A DNA stretch of 64,000 nt. Origin: Onchidella celtica (lineage: Eukaryota; Mollusca; Gastropoda; Systellommatophora; Onchidiidae). The translations under genes and the position numbers were made by a program. Below are positions 47,560 to 60,795 of this stretch, piece by piece (position 1 is the stretch's first letter; each line of letters starts with the position of its first letter). The notes beneath the pieces were generated by a model, which saw only the letters and a program-made list of their open reading frames with translations, was not told the origin of the DNA and made no database searches. The DNA lies in contig OZ007582.1 in the NCBI GenBank assembly GCA_963931925.1, forward strand, positions 30,891,929-30,955,928, given 5' to 3'.

Positions 47560-50500
47560 TTTTAAGTTGGCTGAAAAATTCTGAAGAGTACGACACGTTG
47601 ACAAAAAATTTTGACAAGTCTGACGCACAGGTCCAACAAGTTGGCCGAACAATTTTGACAAGTCTGACATACAAATTGAACAAGTTGGGCGAAAAATTCT
47701 GACAAATATGATGCACAAGTCCAATAAATTGGCGGGAAAATTCTGACAAGTCTGACAAGTTCACCTAAAAATTTTGACAAGTCTGACACTTAAGTCCGAG
47801 AAGTTGGCCAAAAAGTGTTGACAAGTCTGACGCACAGGGCCGACAAGTTGGCCAAAAAATTTGCAAGAAGTCTGACACACAAGTCCAACAAGTTGGCCAA
47901 AACATTTTGACAAGTCTGACAAACAAGTCCGACAAGTTGGCCAAAAAATTTTGACAAATCTGACAGAGAAATAGCACAAGTTGGCCGAAAAGGTCTGACA
48001 AGCTTGAGGTACAAGGTCAATAAGTTGGCCAAAAAATTTTGACAAGTTTGACGCACAAGCCCAACAATTTGGCCCCAAAATTTTGACAAGTGTGACACAC
48101 AAATACAAAAGGTTGGCTGAGAAAAGTCTGACGAGACTGACGCCCAAATCCGAGAAGTTGGCCAAAAAAGTTTGGCAAATCTGACGCACAAGTCCAATAA
48201 GTTGGGTGAAAAATTCCAACAGGTCCGACAAATTGCCCAAAAAAGTTTGAAAAGTCTGATACACAAGTCCGACAAGCTGGCCAAAAACATTTTGATACGT
48301 CTGACATACGAGACCAACATTTTGGCCGAAAAATTACTACAAGTCTGAAGCACAAGATCAACAATTTGGCCAAAAAATTCTGACAAATCCAATGCACAAG
48401 TCCAACAAGCCGGCAAGGCCGACGCGCAAATACGGCAAGCTGGCCGAAAAATTTCCAATAAGTCTGACGCACAGGTCCAACAAGTTGGCTGAAACAAGTC
48501 TGACCATCCGATGCACAAGCCCAAGAAATTGGCCAAAAAATTCCGACAAGTCTTATTGCACAAGTCCAACAAGTAGGTTGAAAAATTCTGACACGTTCAA
48601 CAAGTTGCCAAAAAATATTTTTCAAGTCTGACACACAAGTCCAACAAGTTGGCTGAAAATTTGAAACAAGTCTGACACACAAATCCAATAAGTCGCCCCC
48701 AAAAAATTCTCATAAGTCTGACACATGTCTGACAAATTGGCCAAAAGATTTTGATAAGTCTAATGCGCAAATCCAACTAGTTGGCAGAAAAGAGTCTGAC
48801 ATACAAGACAAACATGTTGGCCAAAAGGTTCCGACAAGTCTGATGCACAAATCCAACAAGTTGGCCAAATAAAGTCTGACAAGTCTGACGCAAAAGTCTG
48901 ATAATTTTGATAAAAAATGTTGACAAGCCCGACACACAATTGCAACAAGTTGGCCAAAAAATTCTGACAAATCTGACCCAGAAGTACAACACGTTGGCCG
49001 AAAAATTTTGACAAATCTGACATACAAATTGAACTAGTTGGGTGAAAAATTCTGGCAAATATGACGCACAAGTCCAATAAGTTGGCTGAAAAATTCCGAC
49101 AAATCCGACAAGTTGACTAAAAAATTTTGACAAGTCTGATGCATAAGTCCGAGAAGCTGGCCAAAAAGTGTAGGCAAGTCTGATACACCAAGCGGAGAAG
49201 TTGGCCAAAAAATTTGCAAAAAGTCTGACACACAAGTCCAACAAGTTGGCCCAAAAATTTTGAAAAATCTGACGAACAGGTCCGAGAAGTTGCCCACAAA
49301 ATTTTGACAAGTCTGACAGACAAATAGCAGAAGTTGGCCGAAAAGGTCTGACAATTCTGACGTACAAGGCCGAGAAGTTGGCCCAAAAATTTGCAACAAG
49401 TTTGACACACAAGTCCCACAATTTGGCCTAAAAATTTGCAATAAGTCTGACACACAAATCCACCAATTTAGCCAAAAGAATTTGTCAAGTCGAACAAACA
49501 ATTAGAAGAAGTTGGTCGAAAAAATCTGGCAAGTCCGACGCACAAGTCCAACAAGTTGATCAAAAAGGTCTGACAATTCTAAGTCAAACAAGTTGGCCGA
49601 AAAAGTCTGACAAGCTCAGGGCACAAGTCTGACAAGTCCAACAAGTCGTTGCAAAAGTCCAACAAGCCTGTCACACAAGTTTGAAACTGACAAGTCATCA
49701 GCACAAATCCGACAACTCTGCAACCCACTGGACAAGTCTGACAAGTCTGCCAAATAGCTTCGACAAGTCTGACAAGTACAACAATTCCAACAAGTCATCC
49801 TCACAAGTCCGACAAGTCCACAGCAAAAACCCCACAACTTTGACATGTCTGACATGCCGGCAGCACAATTATGACAAATCTGATAAATCCACTGCACAAG
49901 TCCAATAAAGTTTGCCGAGCAAGTCCGCCAAGTCCAACATATCGGATAAGTCCAGTGCAGTCGTCCGACAAGTCCGACAAATCTGTAGCGCAGGTCCAAT
50001 AGGTCTATCACATATGTCTGGTAAGCCGGGGGCACAAGTCTGACAAGTCCGCTGCACAAGTCAGACAAGTTTGCCACAGAAGTCCGGCAAGTCCAAGAAG
50101 TCTGCCGCACAGGTTTGTCAAGTATGACAAGTCTATCGGACAAGCCGAACAAGTCTGCCGCACAAGTCCAAAAGTGTGCCGCACAAGTCTGACAACACCA
50201 GGGCACAAGTCTGACAAGTCCAACAAGTCCAAAAATCTGACATTTTCAGCAATCCCGACAAGTTCAACAAGTCCGCCCACAGGTTCGACAAATCTGACAT
50301 GTCCGCCACACAGAATCGACAGATTTGACAAGTCTGACAAATCTGACAAATCAGCTGCACAAATCTAACTAGTCTGTGGCAGAAGTCCAACAAACTAGAC
50401 AAGTCTGCCACACAAGTAAGACAAGGCTTACAAGTCCACCTCACAAGTCCGACAAGACTGAAGAAAATGTCACACAAGTCCAACAAGTCTGACACCTTTG

Positions 50501-50925
50501 CCGCACAAGTCTGACAAAGTTAACAGCAGCACTAGTCCTAAAGGTCTGCTGCATAAGTCTGACAAGCCAGGGGCATAAGTCTGACAAGGCTGATAAGTCC
50601 GCCGCACAAGTCTAACAAATCTGCAGAACAAGTTAGACATGTTCACCATAGAAGTCCGACAAGTTCAAGAAGTCAGAATCGCAGGTTCGACAAGTATGAC
50701 AAGTCCGCACAAGTCAGACAAGTCTGCTGCACAAGTCCAACAAGTCCGCCCCACAAGACCAACCACCCCATGGCACAAGTCTGACAAGTCGAATAAGTTT
50801 GAAAAGTCCAACAAGTTGAAAAAGTCCGCGGCACAAGTTCGACAAGTTTGACAAGTCCGCTGCAAAGGTTTGACAACCCTGACGACTCTGTTGCACAAGT
50901 CCGACAAGTCTGATAAGTCTTTCGT
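47560..50925. repeat. Minisatellite array 2, 44 bp monomers
   Basis: It uses the same monomer as array 1 (acaagtctgacgcacaag, caagttggcc, A-rich spacer), here mostly 44 bp. From about 49600 it shifts into an irregular 9 bp based run (acaagtccg) with gccgcacaagtc motifs. A higher-order period of about 1.35 kb is visible: 47640-47735 closely matches 48995-49085. The array begins about 290 bp upstream of the candidate FAIM first exon. Confidence 0.9.
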
Positions 50926-52690
50926 AAAACTTTGTTTCCACGAGATAAGTGGTTTGACCATGACATTGACGTTATATATCATAATTTAGAGGTTATGGGA
51001 TTTTTAGTGTTAAGGGTGGTGAGGTCTGGCAAGTCCGACAAGTTTTTCCCTTCTACTATAAAATTTTGTTTCCATGAGATTTACAGTTTGGCCAAGACAA
51101 TGACGACCTTATATCATAATTTAGAAGTTATGGGATTTTTAGTGGTAAGGGTGGTGAGGTCATCTCTTTGATTATGGATTTGTCTATTTGGTATAGAATT
51201 TGGAATCCTAAACAGGGACTTTCTTATAATGTCAGACATAAAACTATTATGAAATCATTTTAATGTTTTGTTAGACCTATTTTGTTTTTATTCAAATTTG
51301 TAAACTAGAGGAAGAAAAACCCTCATGTAAATGCAAGTGAAAAGTTTCACATTTTCAGGGAAGTAAGGGAAAGTATTCAATCCTTGGTGATATTCACTTT
51401 GAGGAGAATATATAATGGTATCAATTCCCATTTCTGCATCCGTTTTGTAGCTAACAGTCAAGAGGATGTCAAGGGCAAAGGGAGATAATCATGTGTGAAG
51501 TTTACACTTTTTGCAAAAAGAATATTTATTGCCCTATATCCAATAGAAAGCTTGTGACTTTGGCTTATGGTGTTAATCGAACGTGTTAAATGAAAACCAT
51601 GTATTTTAAGGAAGGTCTGTAAAGAAATGGATTTAATATCTGGGTTTGTGCATAATGAGGTCAAACCCATAATGGCAGACAATGTATGGATTCTGTGTCA
51701 TATAAGAAAACCCAAATTTATTTATAGTACAGAACAGCCACTTTGGGGAAACTCGGGTGGTTACTGGCTCCTGCTTCCATGTAGCGTCGAGGTCGGCGGT
51801 CGGCGGTCGACCAAGGTATTCGCACGGCTAGTCATGCCCAACTAGCCTGTAAAGCTTAGGGTCTGGCGAGTTTCCTCCCTTAAGGCGCTTTTGAGGGACT
51901 GAGAGTCGGGGTTGAGTTTGGTCGGGGGTAGGTCGGACAAACATACGGATTAGAACCTACTTCCTTAGATCTTAAGGGGCAACTGGTACTTAGTATTAGA
52001 CTTAGGATCGTCCATGTCATGGGAAAAGTGCTCTCGCAACCACATAGACACACGGCACATCTGTGCTAGGTAGGGTAGTGTGTGCTGGAGTCCCCGTGCC
52101 ACTATTTTTTGTTTGTTTTGATTCACTTATTCTAACTTGTCAATGCACAACAACAACAACAATAACTGCTGAGCATTTGCAAAGTTCACGAGAGTGTGGG
52201 ATGTATTTTTTTGAATATTATTGTCTCTGTTAGGGGATTTCTTATTGCTGTAGCAAATAAAAATTTCATATTTCAATTTTGAAAGGCCGGGTTTTGTTTA
52301 TGGACTTGTCGAAATACAACGTGTCAAAACACATTTTTTTGATTGTTGACCACAAGATTGGTTGTATAAAAGATGGCAGAAAGTGTAGATTTTGAGTTGT
52401 GGCAGAATAGGATCGCCATGTGCTCTAGAATTACAAGTATCATCAGGGAGAGAACACAGAGAACCCTTCAAGGGCGAGAAAGCTAGCACTTCAAGACAAG
52501 CACTTTACAGCTTCGTGAAGTATTCCACTCAAATCTTTTTGACACACATGGAAAACACACCTATTATAAAGCTTGCTCTTGTAAAATCAAGAGTGTTTTG
52601 AAATATTGAAAGTGAATTCTTTTTCAGGCTTTGAAACGACTTGCTGTGTAATGGAGTGTGTTTTTATAGTTACTTGCACTTTTCGATTCT
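50926..52690. repeat. 3' flank of array 2, duplicate of 20911-23845
   Basis: Collinear with the flank of array 1 but without the SINE insertion. At the insertion point the uninterrupted sequence reads ttatttatagtacagaacag. A short CAA-rich insertion near 52130-52200 is specific to this copy. Confidence 0.8.
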
Positions 52691-53144
52691 CTGGGGCAAC
52701 AAAATGGATGTTGACTCTCATCTTAAAACACGAGAGGGTGTTATGACTGGTGAAGCGCTTGCTTTTTCCGGGTTTCATCTATGTGCATCCCCGGCAGCAA
52801 CAGGCGCTTTCATAGAATGCTCTTGTCTGAAGGCGCTAACTTTCTTGTGCTTGAAGTGTTCTCTATGTTCTCTCCACCACAAACAATGGAGTGGCGTGGG
52901 TTGCCAGCGCCCCAGGGTAAGGCAGATACTGCAGCCTCTGAACTGTGGACTGTTTTCACTCCCTGAGTCTCTTTCACCAGTCCAGTATTGAACCCCTCCC
53001 CCCCCCCCCCCCCCCCCCAATCTTCCCCAAGCACATGTAAGGAAAATGTAATTAAAATAAAATGCATTTAATCTTAGGATACTCAAATATATCTAAAATC
53101 GCCTGATTTTAATTTGTGCAAACTTATTGAAATCTACATTGAAA
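52691..53144. other. Spacer with long C run
   Basis: A C run of about 25 bases lies at 52994-53019. No gene is recognised. Confidence 0.5.
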
Positions 53145-53440
53145 TTTGACAAGTCTAATGCGCAAATCTAACTGGTTGGCAGAAAAAAGTCTGCCAGTCT
53201 GATATACAAGACCAACATGTTGGCCGTAAGGTTCCGACAAGTCTGATGCACAAATCTAACAAGTTAGCCGAATATAGTCTGACAAGTCTGACGCAAAAGT
53301 CTATTAATTTTGATAAAAAATGTTGACAAGTCCGAGGCACAATTCCAACAAGTTGGCCGAAAAATTTTGACAAGCCTGGCACACAAATTGAAGAAGTTCG
53401 GCGAAAAATTCTGATAAGTATGATGCACGAGTCTGCTTGA
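53145..53440. repeat. Displaced fragment of array 2
   Basis: About seven monomers collinear with 48753-49070, sharing unusual variants such as caagaccaacatgttggc and aattttgataaaaaatgttg. It is a secondary copy rather than an independent array. Confidence 0.8.
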
Positions 53441-54006
53441 GGTACAGGCTTGGGACAAAAGGTAAGGGGTGGGCTCATGAATCATTAATATGAGAATCTT
53501 CCCCCCCCCCCCCCCAACACACACACGCCTCCAGAGGGATATGCCAAGATTCTTACGAACATTGACTGAATCAAGTCTTTAACAAGTCCAAAGTAACATA
53601 GAGAGATAGATGGACGTTGTAGGTCTTTGTTATAGCAGGTTCGCTGCTCTCGGCATTTACTCCTCGCTCTTTCTTGTTGTTCTTTTATATTTATCTCTGT
53701 GAGGTCTTGTTGACTTCCATCTCCTGGTTTTCTTGGCCCTCAAAAGGACTCCCAATCGGGCTGCCTTCTTCTTTGTGTTGTGGGTTGGCGCCAAAGAAAA
53801 GACTAAGAGTAGAAAAGATTCCTATGGGTGGGTGATCGGAGGAGGGAGGGAGGGGGGGGGGGTAAAGGGGGATATTTACAAAAAGTAAGGATTTATGCCC
53901 CATGGCATGGGCGGTAAATGTTATCGGTATAAAATTTGCTGTTTATTTATTGGTTGTCGCCCTTGCTATAGGCAGGGGGGACAAAGATGGATTATAGATA
54001 GATTAG
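53441..54006. other. Spacer with C and G runs
   Basis: C run at about 53501-53516 and G runs near 53850-53870. Nothing coding is supported. Confidence 0.5.
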
Positions 54007-54007
54007 G

Positions 54008-54049
<42 letters not shown>

Positions 54050-54050
54050 C

Positions 54051-54113
<63 letters not shown>
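54007..54113. repeat. (GATA)n microsatellite
   Basis: An almost pure GATA tetranucleotide repeat over about 105 bp. Confidence 0.95.
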
Positions 54114-54114
<1 letters not shown>

Positions 54115-54252
54115 GCAGGAAGGTCTAAGCCTGAAGAATGTGAGAATGCAGCTAGAGGGTTGGATACCCTCACCTCTTATGAAAACCTTCCATGATGGGC
54201 ATGTTATTTACTTTGAGGTTGGATTTTTATGTAACATTTCTTGTCCGATTAT

Positions 54253-54256
<4 letters not shown>

Positions 54257-54308
<52 letters not shown>

Positions 54309-54319
54309 GAGAGCGAGCG

Positions 54320-54392
<73 letters not shown>
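54257..54392. repeat. (GA)n microsatellite
   Basis: GA dinucleotide repeat with a few GAGC interruptions. It yields spurious Arg-Glu ORFs. Confidence 0.95.
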
Positions 54393-54393
<1 letters not shown>

Positions 54394-54690
54394 GGATTAA
54401 GGTCACGATATCTTATAGTCTATTTCTCTCTCCCCCCCTGTCCTCGTCTACACATACAGACACTCGGGCTGTTTTTAAATTTGAATGGTTAAAAGTTTAA
54501 GAAAAGCGGGACAAGCTGGTCTGAGCATGAGAATGCAGGTTTCCAAAAGTTTGTGCTTTTATAGGGCCTTTGATAAACTAAGTTACACACAATGAAAAGA
54601 AGTAAGAAGTCACGGACACGGAGATCTTATTATGTTAAAAGGACAAGAACATGGACTGAGCACTTCATTGTGCTGCAGTTTAAGCCATAT

Positions 54691-56195
<1,505 letters not shown>

Positions 56196-56204
56196 CCAAC
56201 CAGC

Positions 56205-56393
56205 ATCCCTACGTCAATCCGACGTAGATTTTTTCTGGGCTTGTTAGGATTACAGCGAGGTGGATTTTCTTCTCACGTCAAACTGATGTCGATGTAATAT
56301 CATAACCAGCGGATCTTTGTAGGAACGATGCCATTCCTATTAGCAAACTTGACATCATTCATACGATTGGATTTCCGTAGGATTACTGGCTGG
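56205..56393. mobile_element. Short inverted-repeat element, ccagccagca family
   Basis: It starts accagcatccctacgtcaat and ends gtaggattactggctgg, with gatgtcgatgtaatatcata in the middle. Confidence 0.8.
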
Positions 56394-56511
56394 TGAGAGA
56401 AAGAGAGAGAGTAAGAGAGAAAAGGAGTGAGAAAGAGAGGGAGACAGATATCGAAATAGCTTAAAGGGCAGATGGTAATAAATTGTACACACAATTAGAC
56501 TGACAGAGCAG

Positions 56512-56713
56512 CCAGCATGCCAACGTCAATCAAAAATGGATGTGTAGATGACTTCCATAAGATTGGTAGGATGGCCACAGGGGCAGGTTAGCGACATCAA
56601 ACTGATGTCAGCGCGATGTCATAACCAGCGGATCTACAGAGGAACGATGTCTTTTTACTATGTGTAAATTGGACGTCAATCATACGCGTTGGATTTCTGT
56701 AGGATGGCTGGGT
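56512..56713. mobile_element. Short inverted-repeat element, ccagccagca family
   Basis: It starts cagccagcatgccaacgtca and ends gtaggatggctggg, with gatgtcataaccagcggat in the middle. Same orientation as the copy at 56205. Confidence 0.8.
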
Positions 56714-57021
56714 GTGGACATTCAGGCAAACATATCAATAAGCATTCAGTCAACCAACTAGTCAAACTGACAGAGAAATAGACAAACCTACATACAGTAG
56801 TATTGGGTATGACAGCCATGTATGTAATTATACAAACAAGCAAACAGTCATTTTGTGGACAAACTGACAAATATGTCGAGACACGTGACCGTACAATAGG
56901 AAATATGTGCCGATTATCCAGCACACTTGGAGAGACGGAAAGACGTATTTAAAGACAGACAGATGTGGATTATGAACGTCTATGTGGGGAATAAAGGAGG
57001 ACATAGACATGGATTATAATT

Positions 57022-57334
57022 AGATTGTTGTTGCTTGTACCTACGCACCCAAAGCGTTTTGCTCTAGGAGCGCATACGTTTACGTAGGCTTACCTACCCG
57101 TAAACCTCATCCTTATCCTCAACCCTAAATCTTATCGAATCCCTAACCCTGCCCCTTTCAACCAAAAACAGGAGAAAAAAAAAAAAAAAGAAAATCTGAA
57201 AGAATAATTAATTTAGGCTGTTGTTAGGAGTATTTCGGGAGGAGCTCTTTAGCTCTGGAGTCACAAAAGGCTTTAAAATACGTACCCTTAGTGCAAAATA
57301 CTTGGGGGTGCATACGTACAGGTAACAACAATCA
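57022..57334. mobile_element. Inverted-repeat element, about 310 bp
   Basis: The left end is ttgtacctacgcacccaaag. The right end reads gggggtgcatacgtacaggt, its imperfect inverse, followed by aacaacaatc. Arms are about 38 bp. Non-coding. Confidence 0.65.
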
Positions 57335-57814
57335 TATACTTAAATAATAAGAAACAGATCAAGGTACCTCTGACCCGGCAGTCGGCCAGACTAATCTAAA
57401 ATGTTTCCTCTGACCAGGTAAATAATTCAAGCTGGTGAAAAAACTCATCCCAGTTAATCGAACCTCATTTCAAGCAAAGTGCTCAAGGCCTCCGTTGTCT
57501 TGGTCGTGGCCACTCTTCAGGCCTAACTTCAAGCCGTTACTGGGGAGATTCTGTATTGTTTAAAAACCTGGTCAGAGGAACCTTTTTAGGTTTGAATGTT
57601 GTTGGAGGTAAGCAGTCACATTATTTTTGTATTTTTTTGGGGTATTTTGTATACTTCTTTAATCCTATGTGGGAAATTTGCCTTTGTGTCACTGCAGCCC
57701 AGTTACAACTGGAGCAGGCACGGCCGTCGCCACAGTGCAGCGCTGGTAGGCGGGTTCGGTTTTTTTTGGGGGGTGCGTGGGGGAGCGGGGGCGGGGGGGG
57801 GGGGAGTGGTAATT

Positions 57815-58070
57815 TTGCCCAGGCCTGCTCTTTTTCGATTTCCAACTGCCAAGGTATCGTTAACGTGCGGAATGTGCGCATGGGCCCTCCGAGTTTTTCG
57901 TCCTTACCCGAGAAGACTACATGCTCGATCCTATCATCCATAGGATCAGGGACAGGAAAATATGAGAAAATTTCCAAAATTCCAACATGCCTGCACCGAC
58001 AGGGATTTGAACTCGGTACCTTCGGCACGAGAGGCGAGCACCTTGCCTCCAGACCACGGTGTCTCCCCTT
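57815..58070 (-). mobile_element. tRNA-derived SINE
   Basis: Read on the minus strand, the head has an A-box-like tggtctggaggcaaggtgc and a good B box (gagttcaaatccc), followed by cttctcgggtaaggacg and gcacgttaacgatacct. It is the most complete copy of the family clustered at 21687-23093. A G run lies beyond its 3' end. Confidence 0.8.
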
Positions 58071-58074
58071 TGTG

Positions 58075-58165
58075 TCCCAATTACAAAGCCAAATAGAAAA
58101 AATATTGAGTTGTGTTCACTGTTCGGCAATGGCTCATAATGTAAAATATCATGCTTCCCTAGAAG
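58075..58165. repeat. Interspersed repeat (outer family of 5884-6420)
   Basis: Contains aaaatattgagttgtgttca and aatgtaaaatatcatg. It shows the family uninterrupted. Confidence 0.55.
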
Positions 58166-58226
58166 AATAAGCTTCTTGTTTAGATCTGACCATCTGATCA
58201 GAGGAATCACCTTGTCATAGATATCC

Positions 58227-58435
58227 AACCAGCACCCCTATGTTAATCTGACGTAGATTTGAATAGGTTTTCTCTAGGTTTGGTAGGATTACCATGGGGC
58301 AAATTCCCTATGTGAAACCGACGCTAATGTGATGTTGTAACCAGCATATCTATGAACGAACGAGATCATTCCTGTGTACAACTTTGACACCAATCCTACG
58401 AGTCAGATCTCCATATGGTTTGCTGGCTGGGTAAT
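58227..58435. mobile_element. Short inverted-repeat element, ccagccagca family
   Basis: Starts ccaaccagcacccctatgtt and ends tggtttgctggctggg; contains ggtaggattaccatgggg. Confidence 0.8.
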
Positions 58436-59161
58436 ATAAGATAAGACAAGGAGACAAGAATCACTTTATTAACCTATAAGAGAAATTCTCTTTCACAGAG
58501 CGTTGAAAAGTAGCCACGTGGTAGACACATCTTACACATCATTACATAAACATATTATATCACAACACAATAAACTCAATAACAGACAAACGTGTATGTG
58601 GATGGAGTTAAGGGATATCTGGACAGTAACACACTGATCTCTTCTGTTTCTTTTTTCAAAACATTAACATGATGGGTGAAGAAAATACAAAACCCATCTG
58701 TCTGGCTATATCCTGAAATGTCACAGCTGTTGACGACTCTTTTTTTTTTTAACCCAATATACTATAAACTCCATGAAAAAAAAAATTTTTCATATTGATT
58801 AAGTGATAGAACAATACAATATTTCAATTTTTTCTCTCCATGAAGGAATTTTAAAATATTCCATTTCTACTACAAAAATTCACATGTGTGCATCGTCACC
58901 GTTCCCTAAGACTAAAAATATTCGACAAATTGATTTTTACTTTTATATTCAACTACATTTAAACCCGCATCAATTGATCTTGAATATAGACTCTTAAGAT
59001 GAAAAATAACCGAATAGCAAACTTTCAAAAAGTAGATCTGGTGTGTAATTTGCAAGTATTACTAAAACGAAAAAAAGTTCTTTGCTCTAAAAGCTATGAT
59101 CACATGAAATTTCAATCCCCGATTTCTCACAAGTTGACGGAAGGGATATAGAACCTTGTCA
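58436..59161. other. Spacer without recognised features
   Basis: AT-rich, with T and A runs near 58740-58790. Confidence 0.5.
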
Positions 59162-59169
59162 TTCTAAGG

Positions 59170-59411
59170 CAGGGGTCACCAAACTACGGCCCGCAGTCCA
59201 GATCCGGCCCGCGACGTCAGTTCATCCGGCCCGCCATGGTACTTGATTTTGTTTGATAAAACCAAGGAATATCTAGAGCTACGGGATGGACAAGCTTCCT
59301 CAAACCAAGATACCTCAGTACAAATGAGGGTCAAAAGCCAGGTCTTAGGCCCGCGTTTTGTAAAGTCTGTCAGTTATCCGGCCCTCCGTGAAAAAAGTTT
59401 GGTGACCCCTG
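59170..59411. mobile_element. hAT-type non-autonomous DNA element
   Basis: Inverted ends caggggtcaccaaact and agtttggtgacccctg; a perfect 8 bp duplication, ttctaagg, flanks it (59162-59169 and 59412-59419). The interior is rich in cggcccgc. The 8 bp duplication and caggggtc ends are diagnostic of hAT elements. At 242 bp it is non-coding, and the intact target duplication suggests a fairly recent insertion. Confidence 0.92.
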
Positions 59412-59484
59412 TTCTAAGGGGACGCAATGATGATGACCATAACTCTATGTCTCGACTTTATGAAACGAATGAAATAGCTCACGT

Positions 59485-59696
59485 CCCAGCCAGCAACTGT
59501 ACAGAAATATGATGTATAGGATTGACGTCAAGTTTGAACATAGGAATGACATCGTTCATATATAGATCTGAGGTTTATGACATGGCGCCGACGTCGGTTT
59601 GATATAGGGAACCCGACTTAACGGTAATCCTACCGATCCTACGGAAACCCTATACAAATCTATGTCAGACTGATGCAGGGATGCTGGCTTGGATGT
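59485..59696. mobile_element. Short inverted-repeat element, ccagccagca family (opposite orientation)
   Basis: Starts cccagccagcaactgtacag and ends gcagggatgctggctt; contains aggaatgacatcgttcat and ggtaatcctacc, the inverse of the other copies. Confidence 0.8.
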
Positions 59697-59826
59697 TACA
59701 AGGCTATTTCCATGGGATCACAAAGCAGCATGATCATTAAAGAATATATAAACAATAAAAATTAAGACAAACAATTAAAAGATTGTTATATACAATCAAG
59801 ATGGCTGTGGTTGAAATACAAATGAC

Positions 59827-60086
59827 GAGTGTTTTTCCAAAACTGGGTAAGTCAAATTTTGTACGAGTTACGGCCCCTTTCAGATAGTCATTCAAAATTA
59901 GTGTAAGACGCGGTGTAATTGTTACGTTGCAACTTGCAAGTCTTCAGTTAAAACTTCGAATAAAGACGGGACATAGCAAGTTTTAACTAAACGCTTGCAC
60001 CGCGACTTACACTAATTTTGAATGACTATCTGAAAGGGGCCATAACTCACGCAAAATTTGACTTACCCAGTTTTGGAAAAACACTC
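59827..60086. mobile_element. Foldback element with arms of about 95 bp
   Basis: Left arm gagtgtttttccaaaactgg onward; the right arm ends ccagttttggaaaaacactc. The arms agree at nearly all positions and include ctttcagatagtcattcaaa. The spacer is short, so nearly the whole element is palindromic. Confidence 0.85.
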
Positions 60087-60234
60087 TTCAATTCGTAAAA
60101 AAATTATTTATGATTTTAGCAAATTTCAGTTAGTTGAGTTGCCTGACACTGAGGGACTGCCCAGTATGCATCCATTATTTAATTACATGTATCATTCTTC
60201 ATGTTGTTAAATAATCAAATTGACAGTCCTTTGT

Positions 60235-60365
60235 TAGAACCTTGTTTAAACCAGCCTTTGAGTTTGAGGGTGATGCCAGGGGACCGGTCTAATTACAAGG
60301 TCAATTAGAGAAACTACTGAGTTGTATGCACTGGTCAACTGTAGCTTTCTGTGGTCCCCAAACAA
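60235..60365. repeat. Interspersed repeat (outer family of 5884-6420), diverged
   Basis: Shares agagaaactactgagttgta with the copies at 5884 and 58075. Confidence 0.45.
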
Positions 60366-60596
60366 CAGCTTAAAACTAGGCTAGTTTTAACGAGGGTCCA
60401 ACAGCCGACCCACTAGTTATATGATGACAAGTGTGAGGTATAATATTTAAATATGAATGAATACTGTTCTATTCCCATAACACTTCCTACATTATCGACA
60501 AATAATCTCTCGTGATGAATATTTACATTTTTGTATTTATTTGATCATTTTGAATCAAGTTTTGCTAGATTCAAAAGTTTTGGATGAAGCAATTTC

Positions 60597-60795
60597 CCAG
60601 CGAGCAACCCTGCGGATATTCTCCACGAAGGAGTGATGTCCAGTTTGCACAAAGGAATGATGTTGTGTCTACGTAGATTTGCTGGTTACGACATTGTACA
60701 AACGCCGGTTTGATGTACAGAAAACTACCCAATGATAACCCTGCTCATCCTACCCAAATCAACTTAGGATTAATGTACGGTTACTGGCTGGATTA
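60597..60795. mobile_element. Short inverted-repeat element, ccagccagca family (opposite orientation)
   Basis: Starts cccagcgagcaaccctgcgg and ends gtacggttactggctgg; contains aggaatgatgttgtgtctac. Confidence 0.75.

Noticed and set aside
47790-48572. 260-codon minus-strand ORF and similar ORFs across both arrays
   Set aside because: Produced by a stop-free minisatellite monomer that rotates frame; no Met-led conserved domain and neighbouring frames are equally open.
54140-54492. Arg-Glu rich ORFs
   Set aside because: Translation of the GA microsatellite.
57556-58170. 204-codon plus-strand ORF
   Set aside because: It runs antisense through a SINE and a G run; no domain.
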